From Austropuccinia psidii (Eukaryota > Basidiomycota > Pucciniomycetes > Pucciniales > Sphaerophragmiaceae), in NCBI GenBank assembly GCA_023105745.1, contig JALGQZ010000001.1, forward strand, positions 65,428,937-65,492,936: DNA of 64,000 nucleotides, given 5' to 3'. The notes below the pieces were generated by a model. The model did not search any database. It saw only the letters and a list, made by a program, of their open reading frames with translations, and was not told where the DNA came from. A program made the position numbers and the translations under genes. Shown in pieces: positions 24,224-34,461 of the stretch (its first letter is position 1; every line of letters begins with the position of its first letter).

Positions 24224-26147
24224 TGTCAGGGTGACTCTATGATATAGCTATACAATGACATATAAAAGCTATAACTCTGAGTGTGACACGAAAATAAAGA
24301 TGATAATTAAGATAAGAGATGATTAAAATGGCTATACTAAATAAATTTAGTGATGGTGAGTGCTGCTGATAGCCCTGGGTGCAGTGTTTGCCTATTGGTT
24401 TACAATAACAAACCCTACAATACTTAAGCTTAAAGTATACCTGTTTAAATTCTAAGGGTACCACTTCTTTTAAGAAGCTATACCACGTAAGAATACTAAG
24501 AACAGGATGCTGGATTTGCTTCCTGGTGAGGCAAAGCCTCCTTTTATCTTGTTCTGGGGTAGTGGGAGGTGGCTTACCTCTGCACACGACCACAGAGTGA
24601 AAGGTTTCACTACTGTGGGCTGGTTTGTGGTTCTATACACTCAATACAGGCTAGTATTGGGTTGAGATGTGGTTTTAGAACCACAAGTAGTCATTTTTAC
24701 CCTATACAGGGTGAACATTTACACCAATGCAGTTTACAGGTGTGTTCTGGTGCTTCTGACGCGTCAGAAACTGTACAGAACCTGTATGGACCTCTGTATT
24801 TGACTTAACTATGAGGTATTGAAGTATAAATAAGCTTCTGCGTCTTTTTGACACCTCATAATCATACTTATGGGATAGTATCCCACTATAAGGCTGTATT
24901 GGCCAAACTGTGGGAATTTGACCATAAAACAGCCATAACTTTGTCAGTTTTTGAGATATCAACCTCAAAATTGGTTCAGTGTGTAGCCCTGAATGTGTTC
25001 TACACAGTGGTACCTCATTTGATATGGTTATCATTATAAAGGCAAAGGTATGCCATGTACAAGTTTTTTGTACAAATGCGTGGTTTAGACAAAAAGCTGT
25101 ATTGGGCTTGTTTGCCCCATACCTTCTGCTATAGGTGAGATATGAGGAAATGGATGACACCATCAGATAGCTCTAACTGTTCTCTTTCCAAAAAGACACC
25201 ACTTTAGGTATCTCACGCTAAAACTGTAGAAGTTAGATGAGAGGTGAATGCTTTGTTCACCCTTATTTGGCCTGAATTTGGCCATAACTCAAGTAACACT
25301 GGTGCTAGCTCAGTTTGGCTAGTACCATTGGATAGCCCCTTCTGCTTCTTTTTGCCAACTCATAATCATACTTATGGGATAGTACCCCACTATAAGGCTG
25401 TATTGACCAAACTGTGGGAATTTGACCTTAAAACAGCCATAACTTTGTCAGTTTTTGAGATATCAACCTCAAAATTGGTTCAGTGTGTAGCACTGAATTT
25501 GTTCTACACAGTGGTACCTCATTTGATATGGTTATCATTATAAATGGCAAAGGAATGCCATGTACAAGTTTTTTGTACATATGCGTGGTTTAGACAAAAA
25601 GCTGTATTGGGCTTGTTTGCCCCATAACTTCTGCTATAGTTGAGATATTAGGAAATGGATGACACCATAAGATAGCCCTTATTGTGCTCTTTCCAAAAAG
25701 ACACCACTTTAGGTATCTCACACTAAAACTGTAGAAGTAAGATGAGAGGTGAATGTTTTGTTCACCCTTATTTGGCCTGACTTTGGCCATAACTCAAGTA
25801 ATACTGGTGCTAGCTCAGTTTAGCTATTACCATTGGATAGCCCTGGCTTAGAGCTCCATTTTGAATACACATTTGATGGGGTTAAGCCTCTCCTTCTGGA
25901 ATTTAGATGAGAGGTGAAAATTAAGGTTTATGCTCAGAAGTAACTTTGAGCAGGAATAACTTTGTTATTCTTTTTCCTATGGTGATGGGACTTATATTTT
26001 CAGAAAGGGGTGACTTTCCTCTTTCTTTTCATACCTTTTGAGATGATTTGGCTCAGCGCCATGTTTTGGTGGTATCTTGGCTATACCATTGGTTTATGGT
26101 ATTTTGGCTGTCATGCTTGTGCTCTGGTTTTGAGTCACAGGCTGACA
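24224..26147 (-). repeat. 3' LTR of gag-only element
   Basis: It runs TGTCAGCCTGTGACTC (26147, minus) to GTCACCCTGACA (24224) and is 1924 bp long. It is longer than its 5' partner because of a 505-bp internal tandem duplication (24854-25358 and 25359-25863, landmark CTCATAATCATACTTATGGG). A TATA-like AGATAAAAGGAGG lies near 24536-24550 on the minus strand. Frames at 24848-25039 and 25244-25543 are translations of the two duplicate units, not genes. Confidence 0.85.
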
Positions 26148-26160
26148 TACCCTCCCTCTA
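26148..26160 (-). other. Polypurine tract of gag-only element
   Basis: On the minus strand TAGAGGGAGGGTA lies immediately upstream of the 3' LTR. This is the standard plus-strand primer position in LTR elements. Confidence 0.7.
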
Positions 26161-26172
26161 AAAAAAAGCTCA

Positions 26173-28113
26173 TCATTGATGAGACTTCCCTGTCTTCTTG
26201 GAGGTATTAGTATGGTTTATCTGACCTTGAGCCAACAACTTTCTTGTTGTCATACCCTCCCTGTCTGGTGGCTTATGTTTCAAACCATCCAGGTGTTTGG
26301 TCATTGGTTTCCTCCTTTGGGAGTGGACTGAACCAATTTCCTCTATTCCATGGTTCTTAAATTCCACCAAATATTTCTCATGGGGGTTGTGTTCACTGTA
26401 TGAATTATGTCCACAGCCATTCCCCACACTATCAGAGTCAGATTCATGACCTTCTCGGTCTTTTCTTGTTTCTTCCTCCCTTGCAAATATCTCTTCCCTG
26501 TCTTTGGGAGAATTTTCTGCATGGTGATTGGGTAATTCACAGTTTTGAAATCCTGTTGTGATTTCAGATTCTGAATCATGAGTTTCTTTGCCTTCCAGGG
26601 TTGGACTATCCCTGTTATCACCAGTACTATGGTTATTGTATCTACCAATAGATGTTCTAATCCTTACTTCTTGCAAAGTATTGGATATTTCATCCAAGGT
26701 GGATTCTTTGGAGCATCTGCATTTTACTGCATGTTCTAAGTCTCCTGGTAGGTTGGTCAACAGTTTGTGATTTCTCATTTCTGTTGTTATGAGAGGGTCA
26801 ATGGCTATTAGCCTTTTTGACTGTCTCAAACACCAATCATAAGGATCTTTGTCCACTGTGTATCTATCATTTCCAAATGAAAGGGCTTTCTGCCATATCC
26901 ATGTATCATTTCTGTACTTTTGGATTCTTTGGCTCCTCCACCATGGCCAGTTTCTTCTGCCATGGTTTTTTTTCATTTGTGTCTACCTAATACTAGCATT
27001 TCCTTTAAAAGCTGTATTTAATCTGGCAGTAATCCAGTAATCTGGTATACTTGGTACATCAGTGAAGAGTCCATCAATATAATCTATGAGCTCCGTATGA
27101 GCATACTCTCCAGTTCCAGAGAATTTGGGCCAGCATGAGGCCTCAGGAAGCTGTTTCAAGGCTTCCTTTTCAGTATAAGACATATCATCCCCATCCTGGT
27201 ATTTTGATCGAGACCTTGCCTTATTCACCAATAATGAATCTGGTTTGATGTCTTCCTGGTGGTATGGGGTGTTTCCAGAAACATGCCCTTGTGTTTGGGG
27301 TTTCATTTTTTGGCAGAAATTGAACAATTTGTCAATATCTTGATCCAGATATTTCTTGTCCCTTTTGCAGTGATTTTGCGCCTCTAAGGCTTGATTTACT
27401 CTTCTTTTGGAATCTTCTGAGGCTTTATAAAATTCAATATAGTCCTCTTGAAGAGTATGAATAGTTTTGGTTTGTAAGGTATAAACCTCTTGTAACCTTG
27501 AAATACTTTCATGGAGTCTTTCAAACTTTTTTTGAGTTTGTTCAACAAATTAGGAAAGTTGTAACCATAGAGAAGTACTAATTATGGTACTCTCAGGTAT
27601 CAAAACATTGTGTTTCATATGAGTGGAGATATCATTCCTTATCATAGGGCTGCTAGGTGCATTAGAAGTATTTACAACTGTTTGTTGTTTCTTTGTACTT
27701 CTTGCAACAGGTCCAACAATTTCTGGATCATAGGATCTGACTCTTTCAGCCTCTGGTTGAAAGAAGTCTTGTTCTTGCCTTATGATCCTCTTCCTCTCCT
27801 GGATTCTATCTTCGATTGGAAAGTATAGTGACTCTTGGTCACTGATCTGCTGGTTCCTGAGTGGTGTGAAGTCACTAGGGAGTCTGGTTGGGTTACCAGT
27901 CCTCATGAGCCTGAAAGGGTCAGAGTGTGTTATCTCTTGTTCCATTTCTTGTCTATGATAAGTTCTTTGAAGAATATCTCTTTGAGGGAAATCTTCTGAA
28001 TACTTTCTACAAGTTCTTTGTAGTGGGAATCTGGTTTGAATTCCCTGTCTGCCATACCCCATTGGAGAAGTTCTTGGAATATTTGATGGGTTAGAACAAA
28101 CTGTTCTATGCAA
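26173..28113 (-). pseudogene. gag: gag of the gag-only element, two stops
   Basis: Ty3/gypsy Gag in one minus-strand frame from about 28113 to 26173, broken by stops at 27550-27552 and 26983-26985. In order it contains a Gln/Arg/Pro-rich N-terminal part (PFRLMRTGNPTRLPSDF), a coiled-coil-like stretch with Lys/Glu/Gln (27540-27330), a capsid core (PKFSGTGEYAHTELIDYIDG, then HGRRNWPWW and YDWCLRQSKRL), and an acidic Ser/Glu tail. No CCHC knuckle is visible in the C-terminal part. The reading ends before the PPT, with no protease. It would package RNA in trans or in cis if intact. The start codon is uncertain. Confidence 0.8.
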
Positions 28114-28202
28114 GCCATTCCTGGAGGTTTTCTGTTGAAACCCATCTTGGAAGGTTTAGAAAGGTTCATTTTGCCATGTATTATGACTTTGAAAAACTTC
28201 AA
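27930..28202 (-). CDS. Overlapping ORF in gag-only leader/gag
   Basis: A 90-codon frame overlapping the N-terminal part of the minus-strand gag in another frame. It carries QELLQWGMADREFKPDSHY followed by a lysine/glutamate-rich segment and FKELIIDKKWNKR. Its position mirrors the overlapping frames seen at the gag N-terminus of G1 and G2. No domain is recognised, and whether it is expressed is unknown. Confidence 0.4.
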   Translation of the reverse strand: MKFFKVIIHGKMNLSKPSKMGFNRKPPGMACIEQFVLTHQIFQELLQWGMADREFKPDSHYKELVESIQKISLKEIFFKELIIDKKWNKR

Positions 28203-28496
28203 CTTCTCTCTTTTCCAGGCCTCTATTCCAACTTATGGTTTCTTCTCTTTGTAAGGAATAATCCCTTTGGAAATCCAAAGTCTTTGGAATGAGGTGGTAT
28301 TATTTCTGATTTGTAAAGTGAGAGTTTCAGCTAGTTGATTGAATCCCTTTTTTGTTAGGAATTTATAAGTCACTTTGGACAAGTTATTATTGAAAATATC
28401 AATAATAAATATCAATCAACTCTCCCAAACATATACTCTGTATATATTAAAAAAGATTAATAACAAAATATGGTTTGTATTTTATTATGAAGTATT

Positions 28497-29345
28497 ATTA
28501 TTGAAATTATCAATAATAATGATAATAATCAATTTTTCACGCCAATTTGGGTGAAAAAATTAACTATAAGAGCTTTTCTGTAAGAAAAATTCAAACAATA
28601 TATACTTTGTATATATTATGAAAAAAATATCAATAATAAAATACAATTTGTATTTTATTATTGAGTATTATTATTGAAATTATCAATAATAATGATAATA
28701 ATCAATTTTTCCGCCAATTTGGGTGAAAAAATGAATTATCAGAGTTTTTTGGTAAGAAAAATTCAAATAATATATACTTTGTATATATTATGAAAAAAAT
28801 ATCAATAATAAAATATGATTTGTATTTTATTATTGAGTATTATTATTGAAACTATCAATAATAATGATAATAATCAATTTTTCACGCCAATTTGGGTGAA
28901 AAAATGAATTATCAGAGTTTTTCGGTAAGAAAAATTCAAATAATATATACTTTGTATATATTATGAAAAAAAAACAATAATAAAATATGGTTTTTATTTT
29001 ATGAAGTATTATTATTGGTATTATCAATAATAATGATAATAATCAATTTTTCACGCCAATTTGGGTGAAAAAAAGAATTATCAGAGTTTTTCTTCAAGAA
29101 AAATTCAAATAATATATACTTTGTATACATTATGAAAAAAAAACAATAATAAAATATGGTTTTTATTTTATTAAGAATTATTATTATTGGTATTATCAAT
29201 AATAACAATAATAATCAATTTTTTACGCCAATTTTGGTGAAAAAATGAATTATAAGAGTTTTTCCTCAAGAAAAATTCAAATAATACATACTTTGTATAT
29301 ATTATGAAAAAAAAACAATAATAAAATATGGTTTTTATTTTATTA
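28497..29345 (-). repeat. Five ~172-bp tandem repeats in the leader
   Basis: The core AATTTTTCACGCCAATTTGG recurs at about 28531, 28704, 28876, 29045 and 29217 (spacings 173, 172, 169, 172). Each unit also has ATACTTTGTATATATTATG and blocks of AATAAT/ATTATT. They lie between the PBS and gag of the gag-only element. Minus ORFs at 28830-29395 are translations of the repeat units. Confidence 0.88.
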
Positions 29346-29646
29346 TAAAAAGAGAATATTTTATAAATATAAATTATATATTTATAAGGATTCAAAAAAA
29401 TGATGAAAAATATTATTTTTCAAAAAGGCTATGCATACAGTTTTTATTTATTTATTTATTTATATTTTTGAGTAAAACAAAATCAGAATAGAGAAAGACC
29501 ACGAAATTAATCCCCTTCAGGGCTTCTTATGGTTCAAAAAAATGAAAATAAGCAAGAAAACAAGTATAATAACTTTAAAAGGCATGAAAATTAGCTAAAA
29601 ATAGTGAAAACAAGCTAGAATTTCATTTAAAATAGGTAAAAAAACT

Positions 29647-29662
29647 GGCCAGGCCCCCAAAA
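29647..29662 (-). other. Putative PBS of gag-only element
   Basis: On the minus strand TTTTGGGGGCCTGGCC follows the 5' LTR terminus directly, almost identical to the sites in G1, G2 and G3. Confidence 0.6.
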
Positions 29663-31082
29663 TGTCAGGGTGACTCTATGATATAGCTATACAATGACAT
29701 ATAAAGGCTATAACTCTGAGTGTGACACGAAAATAAATATTATAATTAAGATAAGAGATGGTTAAAAGGGCTATAGTAAATAAATTTAGTGATGGTGAGT
29801 GCTGCTGATAGCCCTGGGTGCAGTGTTTGCCTGTTGGTTTACAATAACAAACCCTACAATACTTAAGTTTAAAGTATACCTGTTTGAATTCTAAGGGTGC
29901 CACTTCTTTTAAGAAGTTATACCACATAAGAATACTAAGAACATGATGCTGGATTTGCTTCCTGGTGAGGCAAAGCCTCCTTTTATCTTGTTCTGGAGTA
30001 GTGGGAGGTGGTTTACCTCTGCACACCACCACAGAGTGAAAGTTTTCACTACTGTGGGCTGGTTTGTGGTTCTATACACTCAATACAGGCTAGTATTTGG
30101 TTGAAATGTGGTTTTAGAACAACAAGTAGTCATTTTTACCCTATACAAGGTGAACATTTTCACCAATGGAGTTTACAGGTGTGTTCTGGTGCTTCTGACG
30201 CGTCAGAAACTGTACAGAACCTGTATGGACCTCTGTATTTGACTTAACTATGAGGTATTGAAGTATAAATAAGCTTCTGCGTCTTTTTGACACCTCATAA
30301 TCATACTTATGGGATAGTATCCCACTATAAGGCTATATTGACCAAACTGTGGGAATTTGACCTTAAAACAGCCATTACTTTGTCAGTTTTTGAGATATCA
30401 ACCTCAAAATTGGTTCAGTGTGTAGCCCTGAATGTTTTCTACACAGTGGTACCTCATTTGATATGGTTATCATTAGAAATGGCAAAGTAATGCCATGTAC
30501 AAGTTTTTTGTACATATGCGTGGTTTAGACAAAAAGCTGTATTGGGCTTGTTTGCCCCATAACTTCTGCTATAGTTGAGATATTAGGAAATGGATGACAC
30601 CATAAGATAGCCCGTATTGTGCTCTTTCCAAAAAGACACCACTTTAGGTATCTCACACTAAAACTGTAGAAGTTAGATGAGAGGTGAATGTTTTGTTCAC
30701 CCTTATTTGGCCTGAATTTGGCCATAACTCAAGTAATACTGGTGCTAGCTCAGTTTAGCTATTACCATTGGATAGCCCTGGCTTAGAGCTCCATTTTGAA
30801 TACCCATTTGATGGGGTTAAGCCTCTCCTTCTGGATTTTAGATGGGAGGTGAAAATTAAGGTTTATGATCAGCAATAACTTTGAGCAGGAATAACTTTGT
30901 TATTCTGTGTCCTATGGTTATGGGACTTATATTTTCAGAAAGGGGTGATTTTCCTCTTTATTTTGATACCTTTTGAGCTGATTTGGCTCTGCTCCATGTT
31001 TTGGTGGTATCTTGGCTATACCATTGGTTTATGGTATTTTGGCTGTCATGCCTGTGCTCTGGCTTTGAGTCACAGGCTGACA
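29663..31082 (-). repeat. 5' LTR of gag-only element
   Basis: A 1420-bp LTR homologous to 24224-26147 but with a single copy of the 505-bp unit. It starts TGTCAGCCTGTGACTC at 31082 (minus) and ends GTCACCCTGACA at 29663. A TATA-like AGATAAAAGGAGG lies at about 29974-29990 (minus). Confidence 0.85.
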
Positions 31083-31087
31083 GATTT
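31083..31087. repeat. 5-bp TSD of gag-only element, right
   Basis: GATTT, equal to 24219-24223. Confidence 0.65.
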
Positions 31088-31961
31088 TAAGCAAATAATA
31101 CATATGTACAAAAATTCTTGTACATGGCATAACTTTGCCATATCTAATGATAGCCATATCAAATGAGGTACCATTGTGTATAACAGATCCAGGGCTACAC
31201 AATGAAACAGCCTTGAGTTTGATATTTCAAAAACTGACAAATTTCTGGCAGTTTCAAGGTCAAAATGCCACAGTTAGACCAATACAGCCTTACTGTGGGA
31301 TAATCTTCCATAATTATGATTATTAGGTGTCAAATAGACAAAGAAGCATGTTTATACTTCAACACCTCATGGGTCCCATACAGGTCCTGTACAGCATTCT
31401 ATGCATCATACACGTCAGAAGAGGGCTGTGTGGCCCCCAGATGAAACTTTTCATCCTGTATTGGTGAAAACTGCCCAGATGTGGTTTTAAAACCACATCT
31501 GACCCCAATAAAGGCTATACAGGCATGATGAAAGCCACAATCCAGTCCTTGGAAGTGAAAAATCTTCACTTCCTGTATGTGGAAAGGTCTAGCAGACTTT
31601 TTCACCCAATTTTAGGATAAAAAGGGGCCTTTTTTCCACCAGAAAAGGTTTCCTCATCCTTCTTTTGAATTCCTACATAGTACAACTGTCAAAAATGGCT
31701 ATACTCTTGGCGAATAATCAGTTTATACTTTCAACTTTAGTAATGTAGCTCTTATTATAGTAACCCAACTGGTAGGACTGCACCCAGGGTTTTCAATAGT
31801 TCTCACCACCACTATTTTACATAATAGTAAAGCCCTTATCACTTTATTTTAAACCTTTATTATCTATAATAAAACCATTTTTCATTAATTTTATCATGTC
31901 ACAGTCATAGTTAAAGTTGTAAATATCCTTATTACACATTCATCATAGACTCAGCCTGACA
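31088..31961 (+). repeat. 3' part of LTR B
   Basis: LTR-derived sequence homologous, in opposite orientation, to the LTRs of the gag-only element. It shows GTACATGGCATAACTTTGCC near 31122, a TATA-like GGATAAAAAGGGGCC near 31614 and the terminus GACTCAGCCTGACA at 31961. It is followed by the TACAG duplication and inner family A sequence. Confidence 0.7.
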
Positions 31962-34461
31962 TACAGGGAAATCAAGTTTTTCAGAATATTTTTGACAGAA
32001 TGATCTGAATGATATGGGCAGAGACACTGCTCAGAGATTCAATGTCTTGGTAATTATTTGTTTAAATTCAAAAGAGGAATTTAATATTTATTTAGTTTTA
32101 TAAGAATAGTATTTAATTCATATACTTCCTATGGGTCCTTCCAGAATTTTTTTCTTTCTCAAACACCCATTTTTCATCTTTATTGTTTAAGGAGGAGACA
32201 TGTACACAAATCCCACAAAAAAATATGTTTAAAAATTTATTATTAACGAATAAATTAAATATAATAATAGACCTACATCAAAAATGAGGGATAAAGAAAT
32301 TCATCAAAAGCTGAACTGAATTTATTTCAATATTACAATTGAAGACTTATTTATATTTTTTGAAAAAGATAAGTTGCAAAAACTGTCTTTCTGCTCAGCG
32401 GAAACAGCTTTTTTATTGAGTCTACTTCACTTTTATTAGTTTTGTTATCCATTTTATATGGTGATATGTTATTTTTATTATTTTATTAACTTTTGTTTTT
32501 TTAATATTTTTCAACGCTTTTGTCATTTGATTTAGTTTATTTTCTAATTTTATGATTGTTTTTGATTTGCTTTTATATTGTGTTTTATATCAAATGTTAC
32601 AAAATCAGGCCTTGTAAGGCATGCTACTGTAAATTATTTGACAATGTTAGAGTTTGCTACAGTAGAAGCCCCGTAAAGCTTGCTACGCTAAAATTGTTGA
32701 CGATCGTCGCCAATTTTACAGTAGGCGCCCCTTTTATCGCTGATACAGCATTTTACACAAGAATATTCTAATTCCTTCCAGTAGCAGGGGCTGGAATGCA
32801 GAGACTGCTACTTCTCTTTTGAATTAAGAAATAAAACTTTGCAAAAATCAAAATGAAGCAATTTTATTCGCTCCAAAAAAAAGAAAGTTTATTATTAAAA
32901 ATAATAATTAATCCAATTTCTTCATTTTAAAACTTAATCAGAAAATGAAGAAAAATGAAGTTAATACTTCAATTTCAAAAATTCAAATCAATAAAAATAG
33001 AAAGCTTTATGAATTTCTGTACTATTTTTATGAATAGATTTATTAAAACAACTTTGAAATCTTTCCCCTCTTCCTTCTGAATTATAGAAATCTAACCATA
33101 TAAGAAAAAAAGTATCTAAAAATTCAATTTCTCCCGAAAAAATTAAGTTCAGAAAATCCAACTTTCAGATTATGAAGCCATGGTTTGACGTATAGATGAG
33201 AAATAATATTGCTATAAGGTAATCACGAGTCATAAATAAATAAAAATGAAGCCCTTATTGATTTTGAGGAGTGTATTTGACTTATTTTGGCCTTGAAAAG
33301 AAAAATTAAATTACCTAAGTTGAAAAAAGGTTTTTAAATTCAAATTTAAATCATAAATAATATTCTCTTAAAGATTGAAATATAAATAGAAAGTATTTTC
33401 ATATAATATTCTATATATTTATTCCACAAATTGCAAAATTATTAAAAGATTTCAATTTCTGCAATATCCCAGTGCCTTGGAATAACTTGGAAGACTAACA
33501 CACATCTAACTCCTGGGTACCACCCAGTTCACAGGAAATGTCCCAGATCAATGTAGGATTGGTCCAAGCTAATTTCCAAATGCAACACCTGCTGTCAGGT
33601 GTAGCTATTTCTCTCATTGTTATTATTAATCAATGTTTTTTATATGAAGATAAAAATATCTTTTAGCTTACACCATGGAATAGTTTAATGAAGAATCCCT
33701 CAATCATGAAACCAAAGCCCAATATTCTAATTTACATACTTATTTCATCGATCTATAAGTGTAAGAATCCTCTTTGAAGCAGTTTATGGGATTAAACAGG
33801 GGTGTTATTATTCAAATGAAAACTAAACTTTGATTGGACTCTCCTCAAAATTACTCTGCACCATAAATATTGAAAGTGTGTTTCAATTTTGATTAAACCC
33901 TTGGTCTTAAAAGAGAGAAAAAATAAGGCATATAATGCCTTCCAAAATACAGATTTTTACAAGAGAAAACAGGCAAATGGTATGGTATATTTCTCATTAT
34001 ATACATATATTCAGAGATTCTAAAAGTTCTAAACAAAGTATAAGATTTATTTTAACCTCTTCCAGAATTAAAGGTTCCAATTTCAATATTATTTATCTTT
34101 CCCATGAGTGAGGTTTACAGAAAGTTGAAAATGTGATATTTATGTGAAAATATAGAGGCAAATACCCAGAGGTTGAATTTTTTGCAAATGAAATGATAGA
34201 AAGTAATAAATCATCTTTGAACAAAGGGGAAATTAAAATAAGCCTGTTCATCATGTATTGTTGAATTATTGAGCTTTGAAAAACCTGACCAAACACTGAT
34301 GTTGAGCCAATTCAATTAAGACTTTGTGGCTTGAATTGCTTCCGAAGTTTATATTTCTAACTTTAGTTTCTCTCCTATATTCAACACTAATGAAATCTAT
34401 CTGCAATGGCAAACTCCAAATGCAACACCTGCTGTCAGGTGTAGCCAATTTTCTCATGGTG

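Larger units (their letters stand above)
24224..31082 (-). mobile_element. Gag-only LTR retrotransposon (TR-GAG-like)
   Basis: A complete minus-strand element of 6859 bp: 5' LTR (31082 to 29663), PBS (29662 to 29647), a leader with 172-bp tandem repeats, gag (about 28200 to 26173), polypurine tract (26160 to 26148) and 3' LTR (26147 to 24224). GATTT flanks both sides. The sequence between the gag stop and the PPT is only about 12 bp, so protease, RT, RNase H and integrase are absent. Such elements are known in plants as TR-GAG and need an autonomous partner. The Gag resembles that of a full gypsy family in the same kind of genome, which would be the likely partner (inference). Confidence 0.8.
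17105..31961 (+). mobile_element. LTR insertion B, solo-LTR-like, interrupted
   Basis: It starts TGTCAGCCTGTGACTC at 17105 and ends GACTCAGCCTGACA at 31961. The flanking pentamers TACAA (17100-17104) and TACAG (31962-31966) agree at four of five bases, and the third family A copy shows the empty site near 41663. Its own sequence is 17105-17823 and 31088-31961. Both parts are homologous to the LTRs of the minus-strand element at 24224-31082. The two parts overlap by about 200 bp in LTR coordinates (17621-17823 against 31088 onward), so B either had an internal repeat or was rearranged. Confidence 0.65.
14709..33621 (+). mobile_element. Family A TIR element, inner copy (interrupted)
   Basis: The left end reads CACCATGAGAAAATTGGC and the right end ends CTCATTGTT (33613-33621). 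ATT flanks both sides (14706-14708 and 33622-33624). Its own sequence is 14709-17104 plus 31967-33621, about 4.05 kb, colinear with the copy at 39186-43265. Position 17104/31967 matches an uninterrupted place near 41663 in that copy, where GTATTTGAACAGG runs straight into AGAAATCAAGTTTT. It is inserted into the outer family A copy, so one family member has jumped into another. No transposase is visible. Confidence 0.75.
5231..34461 (-). mobile_element. Family A TIR element, outer copy (interrupted)
   Basis: Both ends read CACCATGAG inward, followed within about 30 bp by a short hairpin of the CACCTG/CAGGTG type. ATT lies immediately outside both ends (5228-5230 and 34462-34464), a 3-bp target duplication. 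Its own sequence is 5231-6046, 11158-11494, 12742-14708 and 33625-34461, about 3.96 kb, matching the 4.08 kb uninterrupted copy at 39186-43265. The order is reversed relative to that copy, so it lies on the minus strand. Homology is seen near both ends and at internal points, for example 14260 reverse against 40430 and 13560 reverse against 41310. No transposase is visible, so it is probably non-autonomous. CAC termini with 3-bp TSDs recall EnSpm/CACTA elements, but the superfamily is inference. Confidence 0.75.

Noticed and set aside
24569..25543. Plus-strand ORFs repeated at 24.8, 25.3 and 30.3 kb
   Set aside because: They translate LTR sequence of a minus-strand element and recur only because the LTR unit recurs.
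28830..29395. Three similar minus-strand ORFs with hydrophobic YYCFFFI motifs resembling small membrane proteins
   Set aside because: They are successive 172-bp leader repeats and have no start-site or codon support.
24224..31961. TGTCAG...CTGACA ends first read as terminal inverted repeats of a DNA transposon
   Set aside because: Homologous direct repeats, a PBS-like site, a PPT and gag between them show they are LTR ends.
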